The position numbers and the translations under genes were made by a program. The notes under the pieces were generated by a model. That model was not told the DNA's origin, ran no database searches, and saw only the letters and a program-made list of their open reading frames with translations. From contig JADJAA010000001.1 of assembly GCA_016704485.1 (NCBI GenBank), positions 1 through 64,000 of the forward strand: DNA of 64,000 nucleotides, in the 5' to 3' direction. Origin of the DNA: Flavobacteriales bacterium (GTDB lineage: Bacteria; Bacteroidota; Bacteroidia; Flavobacteriales_F; PHOS-HE28). Below are positions 37,135-45,318 of the stretch, piece by piece. Within the stretch, counting starts at the first letter, position 1. Every line of letters starts with the position of its first letter.

Positions 37135-38860
37135 TGACCATTACGCCGCCGCTGAGCTGGCAAGGCTTTGTGCCGAAAAAGGCGTCCGTTATGCAGTGAT
37201 CAGTCCTGGTTCACGTAGCGCGCCTTTGGTGATCGCATTCAATTCGCGAAAGGAGATCGAATGCCTACAGGTGATCGATGAGCGCAGTGCCGCATTCTTT
37301 GCTCTAGGGATGGCCCAACAATTACATGCTCCCGTAGTTTTGATCTGTACTTCTGGAAGCGCTGTACTGAATTATGGACCAGCCATTGCCGAAGCATTCT
37401 ATCAACGCATTCCACTTTTGGTGATCACCGCGGACCGTCCGGAAGAATGGGTGGACCAAGGTGAAGGACAGGCCATTCGGCAACAAGGCGTATTGGCTCT
37501 TCACATGAAGCGCAGCGTGCAACTGCCCCGCATACTTACGGATGAGCTGGCGCGTTGGAATTGTGGAAGGCTCATCAATGAAGCCTTCGACCATACCCTG
37601 ATCCCGGTTCCGGGTCCTGTGCATGTGAATGTGCCGTTCGCCGAACCGCTGTATGGCACCGTGGATGAGATCGCGCAACCTGCTCGCGTTATCGCACAGA
37701 TAATGACCGAGAGCTTCGTGCTGCCTGAGCATGCACGTTGGTTGATCAAGCAGATCGCTGCCAAGAAGAAGATCTTGATCCTCGCCGGCCAAGGTGTGTG
37801 GAGTGATGGTATGCGAAAGCAATTACAACAACTCGCTGCGCTGCCACAGATCTCCATTCATACCGAAGCGACATCGAACTTGGATGATGATGCATTCATT
37901 ACCGGCATCGATCGTGTGATCGAAGGAGTTAATGACGAGAACTCGGAAACTCTGAAACCTGAGGTGCTCATCACCTTTGGTGGCGCTATCGTGAGCAAAC
38001 GAATTAAAACCTTGCTCCGCCAATGGTCTCCGGAACTGCATTGGCATATCGATAACGGACAGCGCCATTTCGATACCTACCAGAGCTTGACCCACGATAT
38101 CGCAGTTTCACCGGAAGTGTTCTTCGCACAGGTTTCGGATACGGTGCGTTCGATCATGGAGCATTTGAAGATGCCCGTGGATTACACTCCAGAGTGCTAC
38201 GCCGCGCAGTGGAATGCACTTGATGAAGCCACTACGAAAGTGCACTACCGGATACTTGCCACAGCGCCTTTTTGCGACCTTACCGTTTTCCATGCGTTGA
38301 TGGAACGGATCCCGAATGGCAGCGATGTACATCTTGCGAACAGCACACCGACCCGTTACGCTCAGCTGTTCGAACGCACCCACAACCATCGCTATTTCAG
38401 CAATCGTGGAACCAGCGGAATTGATGGTTGTACCAGCACGGCCGTTGGCGCTGCTTTTGCAACGAAGCATCCAACAACCTTGATCACAGGTGATGTTGCA
38501 TTCTGCTATGACAGCAATGCGTTCTGGAATGCGAACCTAAGTCCGAGCCTTCGCGTGATCGTGATCGACAATGGAGGTGGAAATATATTCCGCTACATCG
38601 AGGGACCGGATCGCGATCCCGCACTTTTGCATTGGTTCGATAGTCCACATCAACGCAAGATCGAAGCGCTCGTAAAGTCATACGATCTACCCTATTATGC
38701 TGCGACGGACCATGCGTCGCTTATGACAGGATTGGACGCACTATACGCTGAACACACTAGACCAGGTGTGCTTCACGTGATCACCGATGCCGAACTATCG
38801 CCGAAGGTGTTGCGTGACTATTTTTTGAGATTGAGAGGAACTGAAGAGTTGAAGAAGTGA
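37124..38860 (+). CDS. menD: SEPHCHC synthase
   Basis: A 578-residue thiamine-diphosphate enzyme from ATG 37124, overlapping menF by 11 bases. Motifs: ISPGSRSAPLVIAF, VIDERSAAFFALGMAQ with the catalytic Glu, ICTSGSAVLNYGPAIAEA, RGTSGIDGCTSTAVGAAF, and the ThDP-binding GDVAFCYDSNAFWN... NGGGNIF. It joins isochorismate and 2-oxoglutarate to give SEPHCHC in the cytosol. Length and motif order match the family. Confidence 0.95.
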   Translation: MPTSDHYAAAELARLCAEKGVRYAVISPGSRSAPLVIAFNSRKEIECLQVIDERSAAFFALGMAQQLHAPVVLICTSGSAVLNYGPAIAEAFYQRIPLLVITADRPEEWVDQGEGQAIRQQGVLALHMKRSVQLPRILTDELARWNCGRLINEAFDHTLIPVPGPVHVNVPFAEPLYGTVDEIAQPARVIAQIMTESFVLPEHARWLIKQIAAKKKILILAGQGVWSDGMRKQLQQLAALPQISIHTEATSNLDDDAFITGIDRVIEGVNDENSETLKPEVLITFGGAIVSKRIKTLLRQWSPELHWHIDNGQRHFDTYQSLTHDIAVSPEVFFAQVSDTVRSIMEHLKMPVDYTPECYAAQWNALDEATTKVHYRILATAPFCDLTVFHALMERIPNGSDVHLANSTPTRYAQLFERTHNHRYFSNRGTSGIDGCTSTAVGAAFATKHPTTLITGDVAFCYDSNAFWNANLSPSLRVIVIDNGGGNIFRYIEGPDRDPALLHWFDSPHQRKIEALVKSYDLPYYAATDHASLMTGLDALYAEHTRPGVLHVITDAELSPKVLRDYFLRLRGTEELKK

Positions 38861-38913
38861 ACGACACATCAGAATTAAGAGACGTAAAGGTTTATTAAGT
38901 GAACGTAACGAAA

Positions 38914-39735
38914 ATGGCAGAACGCGAGTGGAAGACGATTAAAAAATATACCGATATCCGTTTCGAGTTCTTCGAGGGGATCGGAAAGATCACCATCAAC
39001 CGACCAGAAGTGTACAATGCATTTCGTCCGGAGACCAATACCGAAATGATCGATGCGATGGAGATCGCGCGCGAGGATCCAGCGATCGGCGTCGTGGTAT
39101 TCACCGGTGAGGGTGATAAAGCATTCTGCAGTGGTGGCGACCAGAACGTGAAGGGTCGCGGAGGCTACATCGGCACAGATGGTATTCCGCGATTGAATGT
39201 ATTGGACCTGCACAAGAAGATCAGGGAGATACCAAAGCCGGTGATTGCCATGGTGAACGGTTTTGCAATTGGTGGTGGCCACGTTCTGCATGTCGTTTGC
39301 GACCTTACTATCGCCTCTGATAATGCCCGTTTTGGGCAGACCGGTCCGAAGGTTGGCAGCTTTGATGCAGGCTTCGGAAGTAGCTATCTGGCACGTCATG
39401 TTGGTCAGAAAAAAGCACGCGAGATCTGGTTCCTCTGCTTACAGTATTCAGCAAAAGAAGCGGAGGATATGGGCATGGTGAACAAGGTTGTTCCGCTTGC
39501 GGAATTGGAGGACACCACCGTTGAATGGTGCAGCATCATGATGCAACGGAGCCCGCTTGCTCTGCGCATGATCAAGCGCGGCTTGAACGCTGAACTCGAT
39601 GGTCAACGTGGCCTGATGGAATTTGCAGGTGACGCAACGTTGATGTACTACCTGATGGACGAAGCACAAGAAGGACGCAACGCTTTTCTCGAGAAACGAA
39701 CACCGGATTTCCAGAAATTCCAGAAGTTTCCTTGA
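38914..39735 (+). CDS. menB: 1,4-Dihydroxy-2-naphthoyl-CoA synthase
   Basis: A 273-residue crotonase-fold enzyme from ATG 38914 (GTG 38899 is an alternative). Motifs: KITINRPEVYNAFRP, FCSGGDQNVKG, GFAIGGGHVLHVVCDL and GQTGPKVGSFDAGF. The Gly of the last block is the residue that places a bicarbonate cofactor in type I MenB, so this should be the bicarbonate-dependent form. It closes the second ring of the naphthoquinone from o-succinylbenzoyl-CoA. It lies 53 bases after menD and may need its own ribosome entry. Confidence 0.95.
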   Translation: MAEREWKTIKKYTDIRFEFFEGIGKITINRPEVYNAFRPETNTEMIDAMEIAREDPAIGVVVFTGEGDKAFCSGGDQNVKGRGGYIGTDGIPRLNVLDLHKKIREIPKPVIAMVNGFAIGGGHVLHVVCDLTIASDNARFGQTGPKVGSFDAGFGSSYLARHVGQKKAREIWFLCLQYSAKEAEDMGMVNKVVPLAELEDTTVEWCSIMMQRSPLALRMIKRGLNAELDGQRGLMEFAGDATLMYYLMDEAQEGRNAFLEKRTPDFQKFQKFP

Positions 39736-39750
39736 CGATAATAGAACGCT

Positions 39751-39770
39751 CTCCGGGTCGTGGCCCGGAG
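39751..39770. other. Hairpin after menB
   Basis: CTCCGGG and CCCGGAG pair over seven bases around the loop TCGTGG, 15 bases after the menB stop. No T-run follows, so it is more likely an attenuating or mRNA-stabilising structure inside the men operon than a full terminator. Confidence 0.4.
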
Positions 39771-39872
39771 TGACATACGCGGAAAGACATGATTGTTATG
39801 ATCTGAATAGCAGCAGGCAATTGGAGCAATCTGCTATAAATATCCGGAAGCCAAAGTGATCAGTGCAGAAAC

Positions 39873-40784
39873 ATGAACGCTTGGATCCATGCTTTTCGAT
39901 TGCGCACTTTGCCTTTGGCGGTGAGCAGCATTGTTGTGGGGAGTGGTATCGCATTCCATGCGAGTAAAGTGATCAATGGCTACACGTTCAAACCATTCGT
40001 TCTTGTGCTGGCGTTGGTTACTGCTGTTCTATTGCAGGTCCTGAGCAACTTGGCCAATGACCTCGGCGATCACCAGCACGGTACGGATAATATTGATCGC
40101 GTTGGGCCGCAGCGTGCAGTACAGAGCGGTGCTATTTCGCCTACAGCCATGTTGCGAGCTCTCTGGATCTGTGGCATTTTGGCGTTCGTAAGTGGATTGG
40201 CATTGATCGTTTCCGCGTTCGGACTTTCGGCTTCCACCTTGACCTTTTTGATCCTGGGTATTGCAGCGATCGGTGCGGCAGTGCGCTACACGTTCGGCAG
40301 TAAACCTTACGGCTATGCTGGCCTTGGTGATGTTAGTGTGTTCCTGTTCTTTGGGATCATCGGTGTTCTTGGAACCGTTTATCTGCATGTACAAGCATTT
40401 AGTACGTTACTCCTATTACCAGCGATCGCTTTCGGTATGTTCAGTGTGGGCGTTCTCAATTTGAACAACATGCGCGATATTGAGAACGATGCTAATAGTG
40501 GTAAACGAACCATTGTCGTTCGCATGGGTTCTGCTTCAGCCAAGCGCTACCATACCGCGCTGATCATGATCGGAATTGCATGTTTGTTCGCGTTTACTGC
40601 ACTGACCTATCACTCGCTGTTAGCATGGATCTATGTACCTGTTCTGCTTCTCTTTTTCGTTCATTTAAAGATCGTTGGTGCGAATAAGGAGCCTCGTGCC
40701 CTGGATCCACAATTGAAGGTCCTTGCTCTTGGCACCTTCTTTTTGGCACTGGCATTTTCGTTGGGCTTAGTCCTTGACCTATGA
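39873..40784 (+). CDS. menA: 1,4-Dihydroxy-2-naphthoate polyprenyltransferase
   Basis: A 303-residue UbiA-family integral membrane protein with eight or nine hydrophobic segments. The two Asp-rich prenyl-diphosphate/Mg sites are NLANDLGDHQHGTDN and NNMRDIENDANSGKRT. It attaches the isoprenoid tail to dihydroxynaphthoate to give demethylmenaquinone at the inner membrane. It overlaps menC by the four bases ATGA. Confidence 0.95.
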   Translation: MNAWIHAFRLRTLPLAVSSIVVGSGIAFHASKVINGYTFKPFVLVLALVTAVLLQVLSNLANDLGDHQHGTDNIDRVGPQRAVQSGAISPTAMLRALWICGILAFVSGLALIVSAFGLSASTLTFLILGIAAIGAAVRYTFGSKPYGYAGLGDVSVFLFFGIIGVLGTVYLHVQAFSTLLLLPAIAFGMFSVGVLNLNNMRDIENDANSGKRTIVVRMGSASAKRYHTALIMIGIACLFAFTALTYHSLLAWIYVPVLLLFFVHLKIVGANKEPRALDPQLKVLALGTFFLALAFSLGLVLDL

Positions 40785-41836
40785 TCAACGCACGGTGGAT
40801 AGAACGCACGTTAGAGCCTGCCTTTCCGTTGGGTACATCCAAGGGTACGATCAACGCGCGAACTGTTTGGTATTTGATCGCGTGGCATACTGATCGCCCA
40901 GAAATAAAAGGCATTGGCGAGGCTGCACTATTTCCAGGGCACAGTTCAGAAAGCCCGGAACAGGTGCGTACGAAACTTGCCGAACTCTGCGCACGGACGA
41001 GTGATTGGGAGCATCGACTGATCACGGATCTTGTTCCCGTTCCGAGTGTTCGTTTCGCAGTGGAACAAGTTCTAAAAGATCTGAAAGTTGGTGATACGAA
41101 GCTCATGTTCCCTTCGACCTTCACCATTGGGCAAAGCGGCATACCGATCAATGGCCTGGTCTGGATGGGTGATAAGGACACCATGCGGAAACGCCTTCGC
41201 GAACAGATCGAAGGAGGCAACCGTTGCATTAAAATGAAGATCGGAGCTCTTGGGATCGATGACGAACTGGAACTTCTGAAGTCCGTTCGCAAAGAGTTCT
41301 CAGCGAGCGATATCGCTTTGCGTGTGGATGCCAATGGCGCTTTCAATGCGCGCAATGCGATAGAGATCTTGCAACAGTTGGCCGATCTGGAAATTGAGAG
41401 CATTGAGCAACCGATACCTCCGGGGCAGTACGAAGCCATGTCCGAACTCTGCTCTGCAACTCCCATTCCGATCGCGCTGGACGAAGACCTGATCGGCGTT
41501 AACCACCGGGATGCGAAGATCCAGTTATTGGAGTTGGTCAGGCCACAGCATATCGTGATAAAGCCGAGCCTCGTGGGTGGATGGGCAGCGGCCCAAGAAT
41601 GGATCGATCTTGCTCAAGCGCGTAACATTGGTTGGTGGGTTACCTCGGCGTTGGAAAGTAGCATTGGACTGAATGCTATTGCACAGTGGGTAGCAACGTT
41701 GAATGTATCGGTACCACAGGGCTTGGGCACAGGAAAAGTGTATCAGAACAATGTTCCGTCGCCGTTGGAGACCGAAGGCGGCGCGCTGTGGTACAGGCCA
41801 GAAAAACAATGGGATCTTAGCCGCTTCGATTTCTAG
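40781..41836 (+). CDS. menC: o-Succinylbenzoate synthase
   Basis: A 351-residue enolase-superfamily protein. The barrel carries CIKMKIG with the catalytic Lys of the K-x-K pair, LRVDANGAF, ESIEQPIPPG, IALDEDLIG and the second Lys in HIVIKPSLVGG. It dehydrates SHCHC to o-succinylbenzoate. The substrate is made by MenH, which has no gene here. Start ATG overlaps the menA stop. Confidence 0.92.
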   Translation: MINARWIERTLEPAFPLGTSKGTINARTVWYLIAWHTDRPEIKGIGEAALFPGHSSESPEQVRTKLAELCARTSDWEHRLITDLVPVPSVRFAVEQVLKDLKVGDTKLMFPSTFTIGQSGIPINGLVWMGDKDTMRKRLREQIEGGNRCIKMKIGALGIDDELELLKSVRKEFSASDIALRVDANGAFNARNAIEILQQLADLEIESIEQPIPPGQYEAMSELCSATPIPIALDEDLIGVNHRDAKIQLLELVRPQHIVIKPSLVGGWAAAQEWIDLAQARNIGWWVTSALESSIGLNAIAQWVATLNVSVPQGLGTGKVYQNNVPSPLETEGGALWYRPEKQWDLSRFDF

Positions 41837-41854
41837 TACCGAACTTCGCTGCTC

Positions 41855-42973
41855 ATGGCATTCGTGTTCGATAGGCTGCTCTTGGATGGCGAACTGTTGG
41901 TAGGGAAAGACCTGATCAACTATGCGGAACTTATGGCCATGGACCCCAACTCAGGTAAATGGGCCGGGCCGATCAGCAACCTATTGATCGAGCTCGCAAC
42001 ATATAAAAGCAGAGCCCTTCAGGCACACACCAGCGGTACCACGGGGTCACCCTCACTGATCCAGATACCTCGTCGGGACTTGGTGGCAAGCGCAAAACTG
42101 ACAGCCAGAACATTCGACCTTAAGGCAAGTGAACGCGTATTGCTGTGCCTTCCGGGCGAGTTCATCGCAGGAAAGATGATGATCGTGCGTGCGATGGTGC
42201 TCGGCTTGGACCTGCATGTGATCGATCCGCGAGGATCCATATTGGAAAAATTAGAAAAGAAAGATCGATTCAAATTCGCGGCAATGGTGCCGTTGCAATT
42301 GCATCGTGGCGTTCAGGAGGATCGGGAACGCATTGAACTGCAATTCGGGACCATCCTGCTCGGCGGCGGACCTGTAAGCAACGCGTTGATCGAGGATATT
42401 CGCGATCTAGGAACTGCCGTTCATCAGAGCTACGGAAGTACCGAGACAGTTACTCATGTCGCCATCAGGCCATTGAATTCCGCAGCGAACAAGAAAGGAC
42501 CTGCTGGAATTTCTTCATACGCCGATATGCCGTTTCGTGCGATCGGCAACTGTTCGTTCGAGCGCGATCTCCGCGGTTGTCTCGTAGTGAACACACCGCA
42601 TCTTTCAGTAAAACAACATGTGACCAATGACATCGTGGAGCTGATCGATGATGGAACGTTCCGATGGCTCGGCAGATGGGATAACGTGATCTTGAGCGGT
42701 GGCAAAAAGATCTTCCCGGAACAATTGGAAACACGCACAGCTGGTGTGATCCCCTATCCACATTACTTCACGTCAACTCCGGATGACCAAATGGGACAAG
42801 CCGTTTGCCTGGTACTTGAAGCCAACGAACCAGCGGACATTGTGCTTCCCGAGGTTATGGACAAGCTCATGCATGTATTGGATCCGCATGAATTGCCTCG
42901 ACGTGTGCGCGCTCTACGTTCGTTTGCACGGACGGATAGCGGTAAGGTGATCCGCATTGGAGAACCGGTATGA
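41855..42973 (+). CDS. menE: o-Succinylbenzoate-CoA ligase
   Basis: A 372-residue AMP-forming ligase, shorter than the usual 450 or more because the N-terminal subdomain is reduced. Motifs: the phosphate loop HTSGTTGSPS, LLGGGPVS, SYGSTETVTHVA and the hinge block FRWLGRWDNVILSGGKKI. It converts o-succinylbenzoate to its CoA ester for MenB. The small C-terminal domain keeps DSGKVIR near the end. The reduced form is, as far as I recall, usual in Bacteroidota. Confidence 0.9.
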   Translation: MAFVFDRLLLDGELLVGKDLINYAELMAMDPNSGKWAGPISNLLIELATYKSRALQAHTSGTTGSPSLIQIPRRDLVASAKLTARTFDLKASERVLLCLPGEFIAGKMMIVRAMVLGLDLHVIDPRGSILEKLEKKDRFKFAAMVPLQLHRGVQEDRERIELQFGTILLGGGPVSNALIEDIRDLGTAVHQSYGSTETVTHVAIRPLNSAANKKGPAGISSYADMPFRAIGNCSFERDLRGCLVVNTPHLSVKQHVTNDIVELIDDGTFRWLGRWDNVILSGGKKIFPEQLETRTAGVIPYPHYFTSTPDDQMGQAVCLVLEANEPADIVLPEVMDKLMHVLDPHELPRRVRALRSFARTDSGKVIRIGEPV

Positions 42974-43182
42974 CACAGCTGTTCCTCTTGCTCGTATTCA
43001 TTTATGGTCTTGCCTTTGTGATCGTGGTCTGGCCAATGCATTGGCTGTGGCACTCACTTACCCAACAGGGCGCATACGATAAACGATTCTATCAACAACG
43101 GTCCTACTGGAAAATGTATTTCTGGGTGTTTGGAACGGCGTTGCTGATCACCATGTTGGTGAATATGTGGCAACGCGGTTGA
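42970..43182 (+). CDS. Small two-span membrane protein coupled to menE
   Basis: A 70-residue protein with two hydrophobic segments (about residues 4-27, LFLLLVFIYGLAFVIVV, and about 48-66, YFWVFGTALLITMLV) joined by a basic loop (YDKRFYQQRSYWK). Its ATG overlaps the menE stop (ATGA), so it belongs to the men operon by position. I do not recognise the family. A link to quinone biosynthesis at the membrane is possible but not shown. Confidence 0.7.
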   Translation: MTQLFLLLVFIYGLAFVIVVWPMHWLWHSLTQQGAYDKRFYQQRSYWKMYFWVFGTALLITMLVNMWQRG

Positions 43183-43251
43183 TCATACCTATTCGCATAA
43201 CAAATGGTATTACTTCGAATACAATTGGAGTACAAGATCAGCTCACTTGGA

Positions 43252-44199
43252 TCATTCCACCACTATCCTTTCCCGGATCACAGTGCCGTCCTGAAGTATC
43301 AGTTCCAATACATAGAGACCCTGGCTCAGACCGGTTATGTCCATACTTAGACTGTTAGAAAGCCCAGATGATCTAACGACACAACCTTGTCCATCATACA
43401 GCATTACCTTTGAACTTGGAAGGTTGAAGCGGATCAGATCATGCGCTGGATTCGGGTATACTGCTGTTCTTGTCATAGCATGCACTGGAGATACACCCAC
43501 ATCACCGCCACTTAGATGCACATCATCCAACCACAGCGCAGTACCTGGATAGGCATACACGTTCGGTGGAGTATTGCCAAGGTGGCCTTCTGTTAGCGTT
43601 TTGCTCGTGGAGAAATAGATATGCATTAAGGCTGCATTATCGCTGCTCAAGTAGTTGATCGGCACACTGAACGGAGTGAATGAAGTGGCCTCTTCATGTA
43701 TATATCCTGTGGAAAAAGCGATGGTATCAAATCGTTGATTAAAGTTTAGCCCTGGAGTCAGGCTATCATAATTCAACAGCATCACACGCACATAAGCGGA
43801 GTCTTCACCTTCCTGATGGAATTTATAGTGGAATTCCAACGTTTCTGGACGGCTTAAAATTGAAAATGCATTATCAAATGGAGGGAGAGCATATACACCA
43901 GTGTATAAATTCCCTACCGCGAGGTATGCGTTTCCAAGGTCATTCACACAAACGAAGTTCTCTAATTTGACACTGAAATACCCGCTGTAAGCGCTCGAAT
44001 CTGGCACTGCCAATGCATTAAAAGGGACACAAGAAGGACCTTGATGCCCCCAAAACCAACCTACAGGAGGCAAATAATAACCTATATCGAAGAAGGTGGA
44101 ATCCCACAATTCAAAACCACCATTTGGAATATCCTGTGCGTAGACACCTATGTTAGAACATAATGCTGATATAATCAGAAATCTTCTTAGCATGGTCAT
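43252..44199 (-). CDS. Secreted protein with type A T9SS sorting domain
   Basis: A 315-residue protein starting at ATG 44199 or 44193, with a signal peptide ending NIGVYAQ. The mature part opens DIPNGGFELWDS, typical of Bacteroidota PCMD-like or carbohydrate-binding beta domains (then LEFHYKFHQEGEDSAYVRVML, GTALWLDDVHL). The type A sorting domain follows (VYPNPAHDLIRF... GLYVLELILQDG... ERIVVE). A carbohydrate-binding role is suggested only by the fold impression. It lies just downstream of rluD on the same strand. Confidence 0.8.
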   Translation of the reverse strand: MTMLRRFLIISALCSNIGVYAQDIPNGGFELWDSTFFDIGYYLPPVGWFWGHQGPSCVPFNALAVPDSSAYSGYFSVKLENFVCVNDLGNAYLAVGNLYTGVYALPPFDNAFSILSRPETLEFHYKFHQEGEDSAYVRVMLLNYDSLTPGLNFNQRFDTIAFSTGYIHEEATSFTPFSVPINYLSSDNAALMHIYFSTSKTLTEGHLGNTPPNVYAYPGTALWLDDVHLSGGDVGVSPVHAMTRTAVYPNPAHDLIRFNLPSSKVMLYDGQGCVVRSSGLSNSLSMDITGLSQGLYVLELILQDGTVIRERIVVE

Positions 44200-44224
44200 G
44201 CTGCTTGTGGATCTGCACACCACA

Positions 44225-45316
44225 CTACTTCATATTGTTCAACGCCTCCTTGTCCAATGGTTCCTCATCATCATTATCCATTCCTTTGATGGTGGTGTAA
44301 GACCGCCAACGTTCAATAGCGGCGGTCATATCAGCAGGTAATAGGCTCTCGAAATGCATTCGCTTCTTGGTGAACGGATGATCGATATCCAAGGTACGAG
44401 CGTGCAAGGCTTGTCGCGGTAACTCCTTGAAACAGTTCATGACGAACTGCTTGTACTTCGTGAATGTAGTGCCTTTGAGGATCCTATCACCTCCGTAAGC
44501 AGAGTCGTTGAACAACGGGTGGCCGGTATACTGCATGTGTACGCGGATCTGGTGGGTACGACCGGTCTCCAATTTGCACTCGATCAATGTCACATACCTG
44601 AACCGTTCGATCACCTTCCAACGCGTAAGTGCTGATCTTCCTTGATCACCATCCGGGTAAACGAACTGCACCGTTCGGTCCTTTGGCGACCGACCGATAT
44701 GACCTTCAATTACACCTTCGTCCTCATCGAAATCACCCCAGACCAATGCATTGTATCTGCGGTCACTCGTGCGATCGAAGAATTGTCGTGCTAGGTGTGT
44801 TAGCGCTTCCTCGGTCTTACCAACCACCATTACGCCGCTGGTGTCCTTATCCAAGCGATGCACAAGACCCGGGCGTGGGATCTGCGCGCCCGGTGTGGAT
44901 GGCAGGTTCTTTCCAAGGTGGAACAAAAGGCCATTCACCAGAGTGCCGGTCCAATTACCGTGGCCGGGATGAACAACTAATCCAGCTTGTTTGTCGAGTA
45001 CGAGAATGTGATCATCCTCATAGATAATGTTCAACGGAATATCTTCTGGTAATACTTCGGTATCGCGCTGCGGATAAGGCAGTACGATACTGATCTCATC
45101 ACCGGGCTTTACTTTTTGACTTGGCTTTGCAGCTTTGCCGTTCACCAGCACGTTGCCTTCTTTGGCCGCGACCTGGATCCGATTACGTGATGTGTTCGCT
45201 AAGCGATCGAAGAGGTATTTATCCAACCGCAACAGGGATTGACCTGGGTCACAAACAATGCGATGGTGTTCGTAAAGCTCTTGTTCCTCTCCCAAGGCAT
45301 CGTTCTCGTTCGACAT
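44225..45316 (-). CDS. rluD: RluA-family 23S rRNA pseudouridine synthase
   Basis: A 363-residue protein from ATG 45316. It has an N-terminal S4 domain (LRLDKYLFDRLANTSRNRIQ, GNVLVNGK) and a pseudouridine synthase domain with the catalytic Asp in HRLDKDTSGVMV, plus GRTHQIRVH and the family AYGGDRIL block. RluD modifies helix 69 of 23S rRNA; RluA paralogues share these motifs, so the exact target is inferred. It starts two bases after the stop of the T9SS gene above it, which with the PASTA gene forms one minus-strand operon. Confidence 0.9.
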   Translation of the reverse strand: MSNENDALGEEQELYEHHRIVCDPGQSLLRLDKYLFDRLANTSRNRIQVAAKEGNVLVNGKAAKPSQKVKPGDEISIVLPYPQRDTEVLPEDIPLNIIYEDDHILVLDKQAGLVVHPGHGNWTGTLVNGLLFHLGKNLPSTPGAQIPRPGLVHRLDKDTSGVMVVGKTEEALTHLARQFFDRTSDRRYNALVWGDFDEDEGVIEGHIGRSPKDRTVQFVYPDGDQGRSALTRWKVIERFRYVTLIECKLETGRTHQIRVHMQYTGHPLFNDSAYGGDRILKGTTFTKYKQFVMNCFKELPRQALHARTLDIDHPFTKKRMHFESLLPADMTAAIERWRSYTTIKGMDNDDEEPLDKEALNNMK

Positions 45317-45318
45317 AT

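Noticed and set aside
39751..39770. Full terminator between menB and menA
   Set aside because: The hairpin is strong but has no T-run, and menA, menC and menE clearly continue the pathway, so I call it only a hairpin within the operon.
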